Assembly (NCBI GenBank): GCA_030697825.1
Contig: JAUYOW010000199.1
Span: 1 to 58,757, forward strand
Length of the DNA: 58,757 nt
Source of the DNA: Gemmatimonadales bacterium
Lineage (GTDB): Bacteria; Gemmatimonadota; Gemmatimonadetes; Gemmatimonadales; JACORV01
Reading direction: 5' to 3'
The notes under the pieces are model-generated. The model was not told where the DNA came from, did not search any database, and saw nothing but the letters and a program-made list of their open reading frames with translations. A program made the position numbers and the translations under genes. Of this stretch, positions 1-8,569 are shown one piece after another (within the stretch, counting starts at the first letter, position 1; every line of letters starts with the position of its first letter).

Positions 1-1295
1 TCCTCGACGTCGCGAGCGGTGCGGTCCGGAAGCTCACCACCAATCCCGGCTACGATCGCAGCCCGGCCTTCTCGCCCGATGGGCGTTCCATCGCATACCT
101 CTGTTCCGCGGGTCGCGGCCAGCCCACCGATGTCTGCGTGATAAGCGTGGATGGAGGTGGGACGCGCAACCTCACCCAGCGCTGGGAGCTCGACCCCAAC
201 CCGCCCCAGTGGTCGCGCGACGGGCGCACCCTGACGTTCGACGCGGAGATCGAGGGCAGCGTTCACCTGTTCCGGGCAGCGGCGGGCGGTGGCGCGGTAC
301 AGCAGGTGACGCGCGGCCTCCGGCAGATGCGCGGCTTCACGTCCAGCGCGGACGGCCGCTTGATGGGCTACACCTCGACCGACATCACGCATCCGGCGGA
401 GGTGTTCGTCGCGTCCGGCGACGGAACCGTCGAAAGACGAATCACTTCGTTCAACGACGCGTACCTGGCGTCGGTGGACGCGATCCCGGCGGACACTATC
501 TGGTACCGCGGCCCCGGTGGAATGCGGATCGAGGGCTGGTTGATGAAGCCCCACGGCTGGGCGTCCGGCGCGCGGTATCCGCTGGTGCTCTACATACACG
601 GCGGGCCGCACGGCCAATACGGCAACGTCTACCTCCACGAATTCCAGATGCTGGCGGGGCAGGGATACTACGTCCTGTTCACCAATCCGCGCGGATCCAC
701 CGGCTACGGCCACGCCTTCACGTACGCCTCGCGCGGGCGCTGGGGGATGGAGGACTACCAGGACTTGATGCTCGGGGTCGACGAGGCGATCCGTCGCTCC
801 GGCCAGGTGGACACGACGCGGATGGCCGTGCTCGGCGGGTCGTACGGCGGGTTCATGACCAACTGGATCGTCGGGCACACCCACCGATTCAGGGTGGCAC
901 AGACCGACCGCTCCATCTCGAACTGGTTCTCGTGGTACGGCTCGTCGGACGCGCAGGATCTCACGGCCTATGAGTTCTACGGCAGGCCCTGGGAGCAGGA
1001 CTCCCTCTACCGGGCGCTGTCGCCGTTCACCTACGTCCGGAACATGACGACGCCGCTCCTCATCGTGCACAGCGAAGAGGACTACCGCGTGCCCATCACC
1101 GACGCCGAGCAGCTCTTCATGGCGCTCCGCCAGCGGCACGTGCCGGTGGAGTTCGTGCGCTACCCGCGCAGTTCACACGGCCTCTCGCGCACCGGCCCTC
1201 CATGGCTGCTGGTGGACCGGCTGGAGCGGATCCGGACCTGGTTCGCGCACTGGATCGGGACCGGGACGACTGCGCCGGCGGCGGAGGTTAGATAA
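1..1295 (+). CDS. S9 family peptidase (dipeptidyl/acylaminoacyl peptidase-like), 5' end outside window
   Basis: This is the C-terminal part of a prolyl-oligopeptidase-type serine peptidase, which cleaves short peptides. The frame is open from base 3, and residues such as SPDGRSIAY before the first internal ATG (138) show TolB/WD40-like propeller repeats, so the true start lies upstream. The alpha/beta-hydrolase domain follows, with HGGPHGQYG, the nucleophile motif GGSYGG (Ser codon 840-842), the Asp in HSEEDYRVP (codon 1080-1082) and the His in SSHG (codon 1176-1178), giving a complete catalytic triad. Such peptidases are abundant in Gemmatimonadota and often exported, but the signal region is not visible. 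It converges on the lipoprotein gene across a 108-bp gap. Confidence 0.93.
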   Translation, partial: LDVASGAVRKLTTNPGYDRSPAFSPDGRSIAYLCSAGRGQPTDVCVISVDGGGTRNLTQRWELDPNPPQWSRDGRTLTFDAEIEGSVHLFRAAAGGGAVQQVTRGLRQMRGFTSSADGRLMGYTSTDITHPAEVFVASGDGTVERRITSFNDAYLASVDAIPADTIWYRGPGGMRIEGWLMKPHGWASGARYPLVLYIHGGPHGQYGNVYLHEFQMLAGQGYYVLFTNPRGSTGYGHAFTYASRGRWGMEDYQDLMLGVDEAIRRSGQVDTTRMAVLGGSYGGFMTNWIVGHTHRFRVAQTDRSISNWFSWYGSSDAQDLTAYEFYGRPWEQDSLYRALSPFTYVRNMTTPLLIVHSEEDYRVPITDAEQLFMALRQRHVPVEFVRYPRSSHGLSRTGPPWLLVDRLERIRTWFAHWIGTGTTAPAAEVR

Positions 1296-1296
1296 T

Positions 1297-1398
1297 GGGG
1301 AGCGGTACCTGGGGGAGCGGTACCGGTAGATGCCCGTCGCGGCGCCCGGTACGCCGCGTCCTGCATCGGGAGGTACCGCTCCCCGCTCCCCGCTCCCA
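1297..1398. repeat. Hairpin-rich repeat between convergent genes
   Basis: The 13-mer GGGGAGCGGTACC occurs at 1297-1309 and 1312-1324, and its exact inverse at 1372-1384, so either upstream copy can pair with the downstream arm. A nested perfect 7-bp hairpin, CGCGGCG/CGCCGCG, lies at 1338-1344 and 1352-1358. The downstream arm runs into three GCTCCC(C/A) heptamers at 1378-1398. No T-tract follows, so a classical intrinsic terminator is not evident, but a bidirectional transcription barrier between the convergent genes is plausible. This fills the 1296-1403 gap. Confidence 0.6.
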
Positions 1399-1403
1399 GT
1401 TTC

Positions 1404-2927
1404 TCAGTCATACACGCACACAAACCGCGTCGTCCGCGGCGGCAGTTCCGCCATCAGCCACCACGCCTGCTGCCACGCTTCGCGCGCCATGCGCGACGTA
1501 TCGCCGGGGGGAATAGCGAGCCGGTAGTGCTCGAGCGCCTTCTCTCTCGCGGCCGGCGACTCTTCGAGGTACTGCGCGGAGTCCGCGTACTCGGCGAGCG
1601 CGCCGTGCGCCAGGGCGACGATGTCGCGGTAGGCCTCCGCCACCAGGAAATGCGCCGCGCGCGCCTGCTGATGTTGCGGGTGCCGCGCCAGCCACGCCTC
1701 CCCTTTCGCGATCACATCCCGAAAGTTGTCCCCGCCTCCGCGGCAGGTGCCCGACGTATCGAAGCCATACTCCAGCAGGAGCATGAAGGTGGCGTTGCTC
1801 ACCGGCCCGTCGAGGCCGAGGGTCAGGATGTCCTGGAGCCAGTTGTGGGTGAAGACCCATCCATTGCCGAGCGGAGAGTACTCGAACTTCGCGCCGAGGG
1901 CGCGGAACGGCCGGAAACGGGCGCTGTCCGGCCCTTCGCACAGTCCGTATGCGCAAAGGCTCCTCCCCAGGACTTGATCCGCGACGAAGAGGGCGGCCGC
2001 CCGCCGACCGGCGGGCTGCGCTCCGGCGGCGGCGAGCCACCGGCGCAGCGCCTCGAGCAGGCGGCCGCGGTCGAGAGGGCGGCGACTCGGTCCGGTCGCG
2101 GCGTCGGACGCCTTGGCTTCGGCGAGGACTCGCTCGAGTGGGTTCCACGCATTCGTATCGACGGCGCTTAGTGCGACCGCGCTGTCCAGCGACAGGGTGT
2201 CGGCCGCGGTGGTGAGACTGGCGACGGTCTCGGCGCCGCCGGCGTCCATTCCCGAACGAGGCAGGTACGCGAAGGCGACGACGGAAGCCGAGGATCGGGA
2301 GGTATCCGTCACGAGCGCGCGCGGCGGCGTGCTCAACGCCGAAACCACGGAGACTGCGCCCTGACGCCACCGGCCCCGGCGGGTCCAGAACGCGGATCCG
2401 CCGAACGAGACCTGGCCCGTGTCCGCGCGCCCGTAGAGGCGCGTGAGCTGCGCGCGGACCGAGTCGGCGAGTACTGCGCCCGCTGCGGAGTCGGCGGCGG
2501 ACACCCGCACCCATACGAGTCCCAAGGCACAGCCGCGGATTATAAGGCGCTCGGGGCTGGTCTCGGCGGGAAGCTCGAGAGACTGCGGCGGCCCGGGTGG
2601 GTAGAAGAAGGCGTCGCGCTCGATCTCGTGGCCGGCCACCTGCGCGCGACGCTCGGCGTAGGCGCACCAGTCGCCGCGATCGTACCACGGGGACGCCGCG
2701 GTGAATCGTTGCACCGGCTCCGGCCGGTCCGCATTCCATTCGGCCAAGCTGACGCTGTCGCGCAGCTGCCAGAGCTCCAGCGCCACCTGGCCGGGGACCG
2801 TGGCGGGATCGATCGAAGTGGCGAGGCTGTCGGCGGGGCGCGCGCCGCCACGCCGTTCGCGCTCGCCGCAGCCCACCAGGACGGCGAGCAGCGCGAGCAG
2901 CACGATCCCTCCGGGGCGCATCCGCAT
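1404..2927 (-). CDS. Hypothetical lipoprotein
   Basis: A 507-residue predicted lipoprotein of unknown function. The N-terminus has two Arg, a hydrophobic stretch and a lipobox LVGC with the lipid-modified Cys at residue 20, so it should be exported and processed by signal peptidase II (an lspA gene is at 16843). The mature protein begins with a Gly/Arg/Glu-rich linker and has no domain I recognise; the C-terminal half looks helical. The start ATG is at 2927, with a second in-frame ATG two codons in that gives the same signal. It is the only long - strand gene I accept here, because it fills a region with no better + strand gene and has a proper signal peptide. Confidence 0.75.
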   Translation of the reverse strand: MRMRPGGIVLLALLAVLVGCGERERRGGARPADSLATSIDPATVPGQVALELWQLRDSVSLAEWNADRPEPVQRFTAASPWYDRGDWCAYAERRAQVAGHEIERDAFFYPPGPPQSLELPAETSPERLIIRGCALGLVWVRVSAADSAAGAVLADSVRAQLTRLYGRADTGQVSFGGSAFWTRRGRWRQGAVSVVSALSTPPRALVTDTSRSSASVVAFAYLPRSGMDAGGAETVASLTTAADTLSLDSAVALSAVDTNAWNPLERVLAEAKASDAATGPSRRPLDRGRLLEALRRWLAAAGAQPAGRRAAALFVADQVLGRSLCAYGLCEGPDSARFRPFRALGAKFEYSPLGNGWVFTHNWLQDILTLGLDGPVSNATFMLLLEYGFDTSGTCRGGGDNFRDVIAKGEAWLARHPQHQQARAAHFLVAEAYRDIVALAHGALAEYADSAQYLEESPAAREKALEHYRLAIPPGDTSRMAREAWQQAWWLMAELPPRTTRFVCVYD

Positions 2928-2977
2928 ATCGGGGCCAAAATGTTGCTGCCCGCCTTCCGGAAAGCGAGCTTTGACGG
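2928..2977. promoter_or_regulatory. Short divergent intergenic region
   Basis: Fifty bases separate the divergent lipoprotein gene and tilS, so promoters for both directions should lie in or near this gap. The segment is somewhat less GC-rich around 2925-2945, but I cannot pick convincing -35/-10 pairs on either strand. The promoter role is inferred from gene orientation only. Confidence 0.3.
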
Positions 2978-4330
2978 GTGACCGCCCCGTCGCTGCTCGA
3001 GCGCCTCCGCAGGCACCTCGCCGAGTCAGGGCTCTTCCCGGAGCCCGGACTCGCCGTGCTCGCCGTGTCCGGCGGCGGGGATTCGGTCGCGATGCTGGAC
3101 CTCCTCGCCGCCCTGGCGCCGGACCTCGGTCTCTCGCTCCTCGTCGCCCACGCCGATCACGGTATCCTGCCCGACAGCACCGCCGTGGCGGAGCGGGTGA
3201 GTGGTCTCGCGAAGACGCGCTTCGGGCTCGAAACCGTCGTAGGCGCGCTCGACCTGGGCCCGAAGGCGAGCGAGACCCGCGCCCGCACGGCGCGCTATCG
3301 CTTCCTGCGCCAGGTCCAGGCCGACCGCGGCGCGCGCTACCTCGTCACCGCGCACCACGCCGACGACCAGGTGGAGACGGTGCTCCTGCGCCTCCTTCGG
3401 GGCAGCGCGCCGGCCGGCCTCGCCGGCATCGCCCCTCGCGCGTCGCGCGGCCTGATCCGCCCGCTCCTTCCGTTCTCCCACGCCGAGCTGACCGCGCATT
3501 CCGCGAGCCTTGGCGCGCCGATCGCGGTCGATCCCACGAATCGTGACCCACGCCACATGCGCGCCTGGGTGCGTACCGCGCTCTGGCCGGTCATCGAGCA
3601 GCGACTCCGCGGGATGGGGACTGAAGCCCTGCTCGCGGTGGCCGGCCATGCGAGTCGGGAAGTCATGGCCTGGGACGCCCTCCTCGACGCCCTTCCCGGG
3701 CTCGAGGTTCGCGCCGCGGACGGCCGTTTCGAAGTTGCCCGTGGAGTGCTGAGCGGCTATCATAACGTGTTGGCCGGACGCATTTTGCGCGCCGCGGCGC
3801 GGCGCGCCGGTATCCGGCTGGCACCGGGCGCAGCGGACCGGCTCGCACGCTTCGCGGCAGCAGCCGCCAGCGGGCGTCGCCTGATGCTCGGCGAAAACCT
3901 GATGGGCGAGGTCGCGTTCGACCGGCTGGTCGTGGCGCGCTTCGCGGCGGAGCCTGAACGCCAGACCCTTCGCGGATCGAACGGCGAGGTCGGGTTCGGC
4001 GACTACCTCGTGCGGTGGCGAGAGGCCGAAGCGCCCGCCGAGATCGAGCGTGGCGGCTGGACGACCTGGGTCCGCGCCGTGCCCGGCGGGGCGCCTTTAA
4101 CGGTACGGCCGCCGGCTCCCGGCGAACGCCTCGCGCCGTTGGGCGGCGTAGGTCGCGCGAAGGTGGCTCGGCTGCTCATGGCGGCCAAGGTTCCGCGCGC
4201 GGAACGGCAGCGGTATCCGGTCGTCGCTACCGACGAGGCGGTGCTATGGATCCCCGGCGTGTGTCGTGGGGCGGACCTGATTCCGGAGCCTGGACGGGAG
4301 GCGATGCGGATCGATGTTGTCGCCGGCTAG
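2978..4330 (+). CDS. tilS: tRNA(Ile)-lysidine synthase TilS
   Basis: TilS attaches lysine to C34 of the AUA-reading tRNA-Ile, changing both its codon and amino-acid identity, using ATP. The PP-loop SGGGDS sits at residues 31-36, followed by the HADHG and AHHADDQVET motifs typical of TilS. The C-terminal part, with PGERLAPLGG and KVPRAERQRYPVV, matches the TilS tRNA-recognition domain. At 450 residues it has normal length. A GTG start at 2978 is used, and the 3' end overlaps hpt. The tilS-hpt-ftsH order is conserved in many bacteria, which supports all three calls. Confidence 0.95.
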   Translation: MTAPSLLERLRRHLAESGLFPEPGLAVLAVSGGGDSVAMLDLLAALAPDLGLSLLVAHADHGILPDSTAVAERVSGLAKTRFGLETVVGALDLGPKASETRARTARYRFLRQVQADRGARYLVTAHHADDQVETVLLRLLRGSAPAGLAGIAPRASRGLIRPLLPFSHAELTAHSASLGAPIAVDPTNRDPRHMRAWVRTALWPVIEQRLRGMGTEALLAVAGHASREVMAWDALLDALPGLEVRAADGRFEVARGVLSGYHNVLAGRILRAAARRAGIRLAPGAADRLARFAAAAASGRRLMLGENLMGEVAFDRLVVARFAAEPERQTLRGSNGEVGFGDYLVRWREAEAPAEIERGGWTTWVRAVPGGAPLTVRPPAPGERLAPLGGVGRAKVARLLMAAKVPRAERQRYPVVATDEAVLWIPGVCRGADLIPEPGREAMRIDVVAG

Positions 4331-4871
4331 CGTGGCGCATTGGATGGGTGGCCGGAAGGTCGCCCGCATAGTCTACGAGCCGGAGATGATCCAGGCGCGC
4401 GTTCGCGAGCTGGGGCACGAGATCACGAAGGCCTATCCGGACGGCGACCTGCTGATCCTGGGCCTCCTCAAGGGGAGCTTCATCTTCCTCGGAGACCTCG
4501 TCCGCCAGATCCCGCGACCGCTCCAGGTGGACTTCATCGTCGCCAGCTCGTACGGCGACTCCACCGTTTCGAGCGGGAACGTCCGGCTGGTCTACGACCC
4601 CGAGACCCGTCTCGAAGGGAAACATATCCTGCTGGTCGAGGATATTATTGACACCGGGCGGACGCTGAACCGCCTGGTCGAGCTGCTGCGCTCGCGCAAC
4701 CCGAGGAGCCTGGAGATTTGCGCACTGCTCGACAAGCACCTCGCCGGCGACCTGAAGGTGCAGCCGAAGTTCCTGGGCTTCGATGCGCCGAAAGAGTTCC
4801 TGGTGGGGTACGGGTTGGACCACGCAGAGGATTTTCGACACTTGCCGTTCGTCGCCAGTCTGGCCGACTGA
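4314..4871 (+). CDS. hpt: Hypoxanthine phosphoribosyltransferase
   Basis: This purine-salvage enzyme converts hypoxanthine (and usually guanine) plus PRPP to IMP or GMP. Key signatures are GLLKGSFIF near residue 60 and the PRPP-binding loop VEDIIDTGRT near residue 108. The ATG at 4314 overlaps the end of tilS by 17 bp and has GGGAGG about 12 bases upstream. A second ATG at 4344 would give a protein beginning MGGRKV, closer to the usual family length, so the start is not certain. The protein is 185 residues from the first start. Confidence 0.93.
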   Translation: MLSPASVAHWMGGRKVARIVYEPEMIQARVRELGHEITKAYPDGDLLILGLLKGSFIFLGDLVRQIPRPLQVDFIVASSYGDSTVSSGNVRLVYDPETRLEGKHILLVEDIIDTGRTLNRLVELLRSRNPRSLEICALLDKHLAGDLKVQPKFLGFDAPKEFLVGYGLDHAEDFRHLPFVASLAD

Positions 4872-4872
4872 A

Positions 4873-4886
4873 CCAACGGCCAACGG
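4873..4886 (+). repeat. Two-unit heptamer repeat (CCAACGG)x2
   Basis: Two perfect copies of CCAACGG lie between hpt and ftsH, in a 32-bp gap. The same heptamer type occurs at the end of folP (7717-7737) and ileS (16430-16457). Confidence 0.5.
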
Positions 4887-4903
4887 CTTCAAGGAAGCCA
4901 TAG

Positions 4904-6877
4904 ATGCCCGAACGTTTGCCACCTCCGAAGTTCTCTTGGGGCCGTTTCTCGAAGACGGCGGCCTTCTGGCTGATCCTCATCCTCATCACCGCGGTTTTCT
5001 TCCAGCTCACGGCTCGCAAGAACGGGGAAGCGCCGGAGATCTCCTATTCGGACTTCCAGGCGGCGCTGGACCGCGGCAACGTCGGCAAGGTCGAGATAAT
5101 CGCGCTCCAGGACTTGCGCGGCGAGTTCAAGTCGCCGGAGCAGATCCTCGGCAAGCCGGTCCTGCGATTCACGGTGCAGCTGCCCTTCCAGGCGTCGGAG
5201 ACGTTCACCCGGCAGCTTCAGGAGAAGGGCGTGCCGATCCAGGCGCGCCGGCCGCGGCCCGGGCTCCTCGCGCTCTTCGTGCAGATGTTGCCGTGGCTCA
5301 TCCTGATCGGCTTCTGGCTCTTCATCTACAAGCAGATGCAGGCCGGCAGCGGGCGCGCCTTCGCGTTCGGCAAGTCGAAGGCCAAGCTGCTGACCGGCGA
5401 CACGCCCAAGATCACCTTCGCCGACGTGGCGGGGTGTGACGAGGCCAAGGTCGAGCTTCAGGAGATCATCGAGTTCCTGAAGGACCCGCAGAAGTTCACC
5501 CGGCTGGGCGGGCGGCTCCCCAAGGGCGCGCTTCTCGTCGGGGCGCCGGGTACGGGCAAGACGCTCCTCGCCAAGGCCGTTGCGGGTGAGGCGGCGCGGC
5601 CATTCTTCTCCATGTCGGGCTCGGACTTCGTCGAGATGTTCGTGGGGGTTGGCGCGTCGCGGGTGCGCGACCTCTTCGAGCAGGGCAAGGCGCACGCGCC
5701 TTGCATCATCTTCATCGACGAGATAGACGCGGTAGGCCGGCACCGCGGTGCGGGCCTGGGCGGCGGGCACGACGAGCGCGAGCAGACGCTCAACCAGCTG
5801 TTGGTGGAGATGGACGGCTTCGAGTCGAACGAGGGCGTGATCCTCCTGGCCGCGACCAACCGGCCCGACGTGCTCGACCCGGCGCTGCTGCGTCCCGGCC
5901 GCTTCGACCGCCAGATCGTCGTGGACGCGCCGGACGTGCGGGGGCGCGAAGGCATCCTCCGCGTGCACACGCGCAAGATCCCGCTGGCTGTCGATGTGCG
6001 CCTCGACAAAGTGGCGAAGGGGACGCCGGGCCTCTCCGGCGCCGACCTCGCCAACCTGGTGAACGAGGCGGCCCTCCTCGCCGCGCGCCGCAACAAGTCG
6101 CAGGTGGACATGGAGGACGTCGAGAACGCCAAGGACAAGGTGATGCTCGGCGTGGAGCGGAGGAGCTTGGTCCTTTCCGAAGACGAGCGCCGTCTCACCG
6201 CCTATCACGAAGCGGGACACGCCATCGTCGCCTGGTCCATCCCCGGGCTCGATCCGTTGCACAAGGTGACGATCGTGCCGCGGGGGCGCTCGCTCGGCCT
6301 CACCACCTGGCTTCCCGAAGAGGACCGCCACAACTACACCAAGTACTGGCTCGAGGGGCAGCTCGCGGTGAGCTTCGGCGGCCGCGTTGCGGAACAACTG
6401 GTCTTCGGCGCGGAGAAGGTGACCACCGGAGCCTGGGGCGACATAGAGCAGGCGACCCGGATGGCGCGGCGGATGGTGACCCAGTTCGGGATGAGCGACA
6501 TAGTCGGCACGGTAGCGGTCGGAGACCAGGAGCACGAGATATTCCTCGGCCGCGAGATTTCCCAGCGGCAGGGCGTCTCCGAACGCACGGCGGAGCTGGT
6601 GGACAACGAGATCAAGCGGATCATCGACGAAGCCTATGCGCGGGCGCGCACGATCCTCGCCGGGCACCGGGAGATGCTCGACATGCTCGCGGCGGCGCTG
6701 CTCGATCGCGAGACGCTGGACCGCGAGGAGCTGGACATGGTGCTCGCGGGCCAGCCGCTGCCGCCGCGCTCTCCTTCGCCGTCGGTGCCTCCGGTGCCCG
6801 CCGGTCCGGTCGCGGCCGACAAGGAAGCCGCGCCGCGCCCCGTGGGCGTTCCGAACGAGGCGCCGAGCCCGGCGTGA
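4904..6877 (+). CDS. ftsH: ATP-dependent zinc metalloprotease FtsH
   Basis: FtsH is a membrane-anchored AAA+ protease that degrades misfolded membrane proteins and some regulators as a hexamer. The order is a transmembrane segment near residues 18-36, a periplasmic domain, a second membrane segment near 126-145, the AAA+ module with Walker A GAPGTGKT at 213-220, Walker [10 protein letters not shown] and [24 protein letters not shown], then the zinc site HEAGH at 435-439. The 657-residue length is typical. The C-terminal tail is Pro/Ala-rich. Its stop overlaps the GTG of folP by 4 bp. The spelling MPERLPPP and the conserved tilS-hpt-ftsH order support the start. Confidence 0.97.
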   Translation: MPERLPPPKFSWGRFSKTAAFWLILILITAVFFQLTARKNGEAPEISYSDFQAALDRGNVGKVEIIALQDLRGEFKSPEQILGKPVLRFTVQLPFQASETFTRQLQEKGVPIQARRPRPGLLALFVQMLPWLILIGFWLFIYKQMQAGSGRAFAFGKSKAKLLTGDTPKITFADVAGCDEAKVELQEIIEFLKDPQKFTRLGGRLPKGALLVGAPGTGKTLLAKAVAGEAARPFFSMSGSDFVEMFVGVGASRVRDLFEQGKAHAPCIIFIDEIDAVGRHRGAGLGGGHDEREQTLNQLLVEMDGFESNEGVILLAATNRPDVLDPALLRPGRFDRQIVVDAPDVRGREGILRVHTRKIPLAVDVRLDKVAKGTPGLSGADLANLVNEAALLAARRNKSQVDMEDVENAKDKVMLGVERRSLVLSEDERRLTAYHEAGHAIVAWSIPGLDPLHKVTIVPRGRSLGLTTWLPEEDRHNYTKYWLEGQLAVSFGGRVAEQLVFGAEKVTTGAWGDIEQATRMARRMVTQFGMSDIVGTVAVGDQEHEIFLGREISQRQGVSERTAELVDNEIKRIIDEAYARARTILAGHREMLDMLAAALLDRETLDREELDMVLAGQPLPPRSPSPSVPPVPAGPVAADKEAAPRPVGVPNEAPSPA

Positions 6878-7734
6878 TTAGCGCGGCGCGGGCGGTGCGG
6901 GTGTGGCGCACGGCCCGACGCTCGCTCCCGCTGGACACGTCTCTCGTCGTCGGCATCATCAACGTAACGCCGGACTCCTTCAGCGATGGCGGCAGGCACT
7001 TCGACCCCGCGGACGCCGTGCGCGCTGGGCTGGGAATGCGCGAGGCGGGCGCCGATGTGCTGGACGTGGGCGGGGAGTCGACCCGGCCGGGCGCATCGCA
7101 GCCGGACGAAGCCGAAGAGTTGCGCCGTATCATCCCGGTGATCGAGCGCCTGGTGAGGGAGGTGGGCCTCCCGGTCAGTGTGGACACGCGGCGCAGCGGG
7201 GTCGCGCGGCGGGCCATCGAAGCGGGCGCCGAGATCGTGAACGATGTCTCGGGCCTGACGTGCGATCCGGAGATGGCGCGCGCGGTCGCGGATACCGGCG
7301 CCGGTGTCGTCATCATGCACATGCGCGGCGAGCCCGCCACGATGGACGCGCACGCCCGGTACGGCGACGTCGCAGCCGAGGTGGCCGGCGAGTTGTCTGA
7401 ACGAAGGGGCCGAGCCCTAATCGCCGGCGTAGCGCCGGAAGCGATCGTGCTCGACCCCGGCCTCGGCTTCGCCAAGAACGTGGAGCACAACCTGACGCTC
7501 TTGAACCGTCTGGACGCCATCGTCGCCCTCAACCACCCCGTCATGGTGGGGCCGTCGCGGAAGCGTTTCCTGGGCGCGGTGACGGGCAGCGGCGTAGCGG
7601 AGCGCGACGCGGCGACGGCGGCGGCGTGCGTGGCCGCGCGCTTTCGTGGCGCGTCGCTCTTCCGCGTGCACGACGTGGCCGCCGCGCGCGAAGCGCTGAC
7701 GGTGGCCGACGCGATCCTGACGGCCAACGGCTGA
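6874..7734 (+). CDS. folP: Dihydropteroate synthase
   Basis: DHPS condenses p-aminobenzoate with the pterin pyrophosphate in folate synthesis and is the sulfonamide target. The TIM-barrel signatures are clear: [14 protein letters not shown] near the N-terminus, [22 protein letters not shown](V)[17 protein letters not shown] and GPSRKRF. The GTG at 6874 overlaps the ftsH stop by 4 bp (GTGA) and gives 286 residues; GTG codons at 6892 and 6901 are alternatives. The gene is directly followed by cdaA, an arrangement common in the FCB group. Confidence 0.95.
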   Translation: MISAARAVRVWRTARRSLPLDTSLVVGIINVTPDSFSDGGRHFDPADAVRAGLGMREAGADVLDVGGESTRPGASQPDEAEELRRIIPVIERLVREVGLPVSVDTRRSGVARRAIEAGAEIVNDVSGLTCDPEMARAVADTGAGVVIMHMRGEPATMDAHARYGDVAAEVAGELSERRGRALIAGVAPEAIVLDPGLGFAKNVEHNLTLLNRLDAIVALNHPVMVGPSRKRFLGAVTGSGVAERDAATAAACVAARFRGASLFRVHDVAAAREALTVADAILTANG

Positions 7735-7737
7735 CGG
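7717..7737 (+). repeat. Three-unit heptamer repeat at the folP stop
   Basis: CTGACGG, CCAACGG and CTGACGG follow in tandem and contain the folP stop codon (7732-7734). They match the consensus C(C/T)(A/G)ACGG also seen at 4873 and, more loosely, at 16430. Confidence 0.5.
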
Positions 7738-7743
7738 CTCCCC

Positions 7744-8538
7744 ATGGGCGACCGTCTCCGCTTCCTGATCCCGCAGTGGCGCGACCTCATCCAGATCGTG
7801 ATCGTGGCGTTCGTGATCTACCGGGCGCTGCTCTTCCTGCTGGGCACCCGAGCGATACACATCCTCCTCGGCCTGGTGGTGCTCGCGGCGGCGTACGTCA
7901 CGGCGGTGCTCCTCAAGTTCGCGATGATCACGTACTTGCTGGGCATCGTGCTCACCTACGGCGCATTCGCGCTTCTCATAGTGTTCCAGCCGGAGCTGCG
8001 CGCGGGCCTGGCCCAGCTGGGCCAGTCGCGGTTGATGCGGTTCTTCTACCGCGGCGAGGCCCACCAGGTGGCCGAGGAGATCTCTGAGGCGGTGGACCGC
8101 CTGAGCCGCGCGGGCACCGGGGCGATTGTCGCGGTGGAGGGGGAAGTGGGCCTCGGTGACTACGTGGGCAGCGGCACCGCGCTCCACGCCCGCGTCGCCG
8201 CCGACCTGGTGACGACCATCTTCACCCCCTACTCGCCGCTGCACGACGGCGCGGTGATCATCCGCGGCGACACCATCGTCGGCGCAGGCTGCATCCTCCC
8301 GCTCACCCAGTTCCCGGTGGCGGACAAGAGCCTGGGCACGCGCCATCGCGCCGCGCTCGGCCTCTCCGAGGAGACTGACGCGCTGGTGATCGTGATCTCG
8401 GAAGAGACGAGCGCCATCTCCGTGGCGCGCCGCGGGCAGCTCGAGCGCGGGGTCAGCGTCGCACGCCTCAAGGAGCTGCTCGCCAGCGGTCCCTTCGCGC
8501 GCCTCCCGACCACGGGCCTCGAGCCGGTCCGTTCCTGA
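7744..8538 (+). CDS. cdaA: Diadenylate cyclase CdaA (c-di-AMP synthase)
   Basis: CdaA makes cyclic di-AMP from two ATP at the membrane; the messenger controls potassium and osmolyte transport and cell-wall balance. Three hydrophobic helices occupy about residues 13-83, followed by the DAC domain with the DGA motif at 168-170 and the RHR motif at 200-202, both needed for catalysis. At 264 residues it matches the CdaA subtype. No cdaR (YbbR) or glmM gene follows, unlike in Firmicutes; the upstream neighbour is folP. An ATG start lies 10 bases after folP. Confidence 0.95.
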   Translation: MGDRLRFLIPQWRDLIQIVIVAFVIYRALLFLLGTRAIHILLGLVVLAAAYVTAVLLKFAMITYLLGIVLTYGAFALLIVFQPELRAGLAQLGQSRLMRFFYRGEAHQVAEEISEAVDRLSRAGTGAIVAVEGEVGLGDYVGSGTALHARVAADLVTTIFTPYSPLHDGAVIIRGDTIVGAGCILPLTQFPVADKSLGTRHRAALGLSEETDALVIVISEETSAISVARRGQLERGVSVARLKELLASGPFARLPTTGLEPVRS

Positions 8539-8569
8539 ACGCCGTTCCCTTCAACCCCGAAGCTCTCCC

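Noticed and set aside
1527-2171. + strand frames opposite the lipoprotein gene
   Set aside because: No signal, domain or ribosome-binding site, and the - strand frame has a proper lipoprotein signal and longer length.
4889-6667. A 592-residue open frame on the - strand opposite ftsH
   Set aside because: Arg/His/Glu-rich composition without a recognisable fold, antisense to a clear ftsH; a shadow frame.
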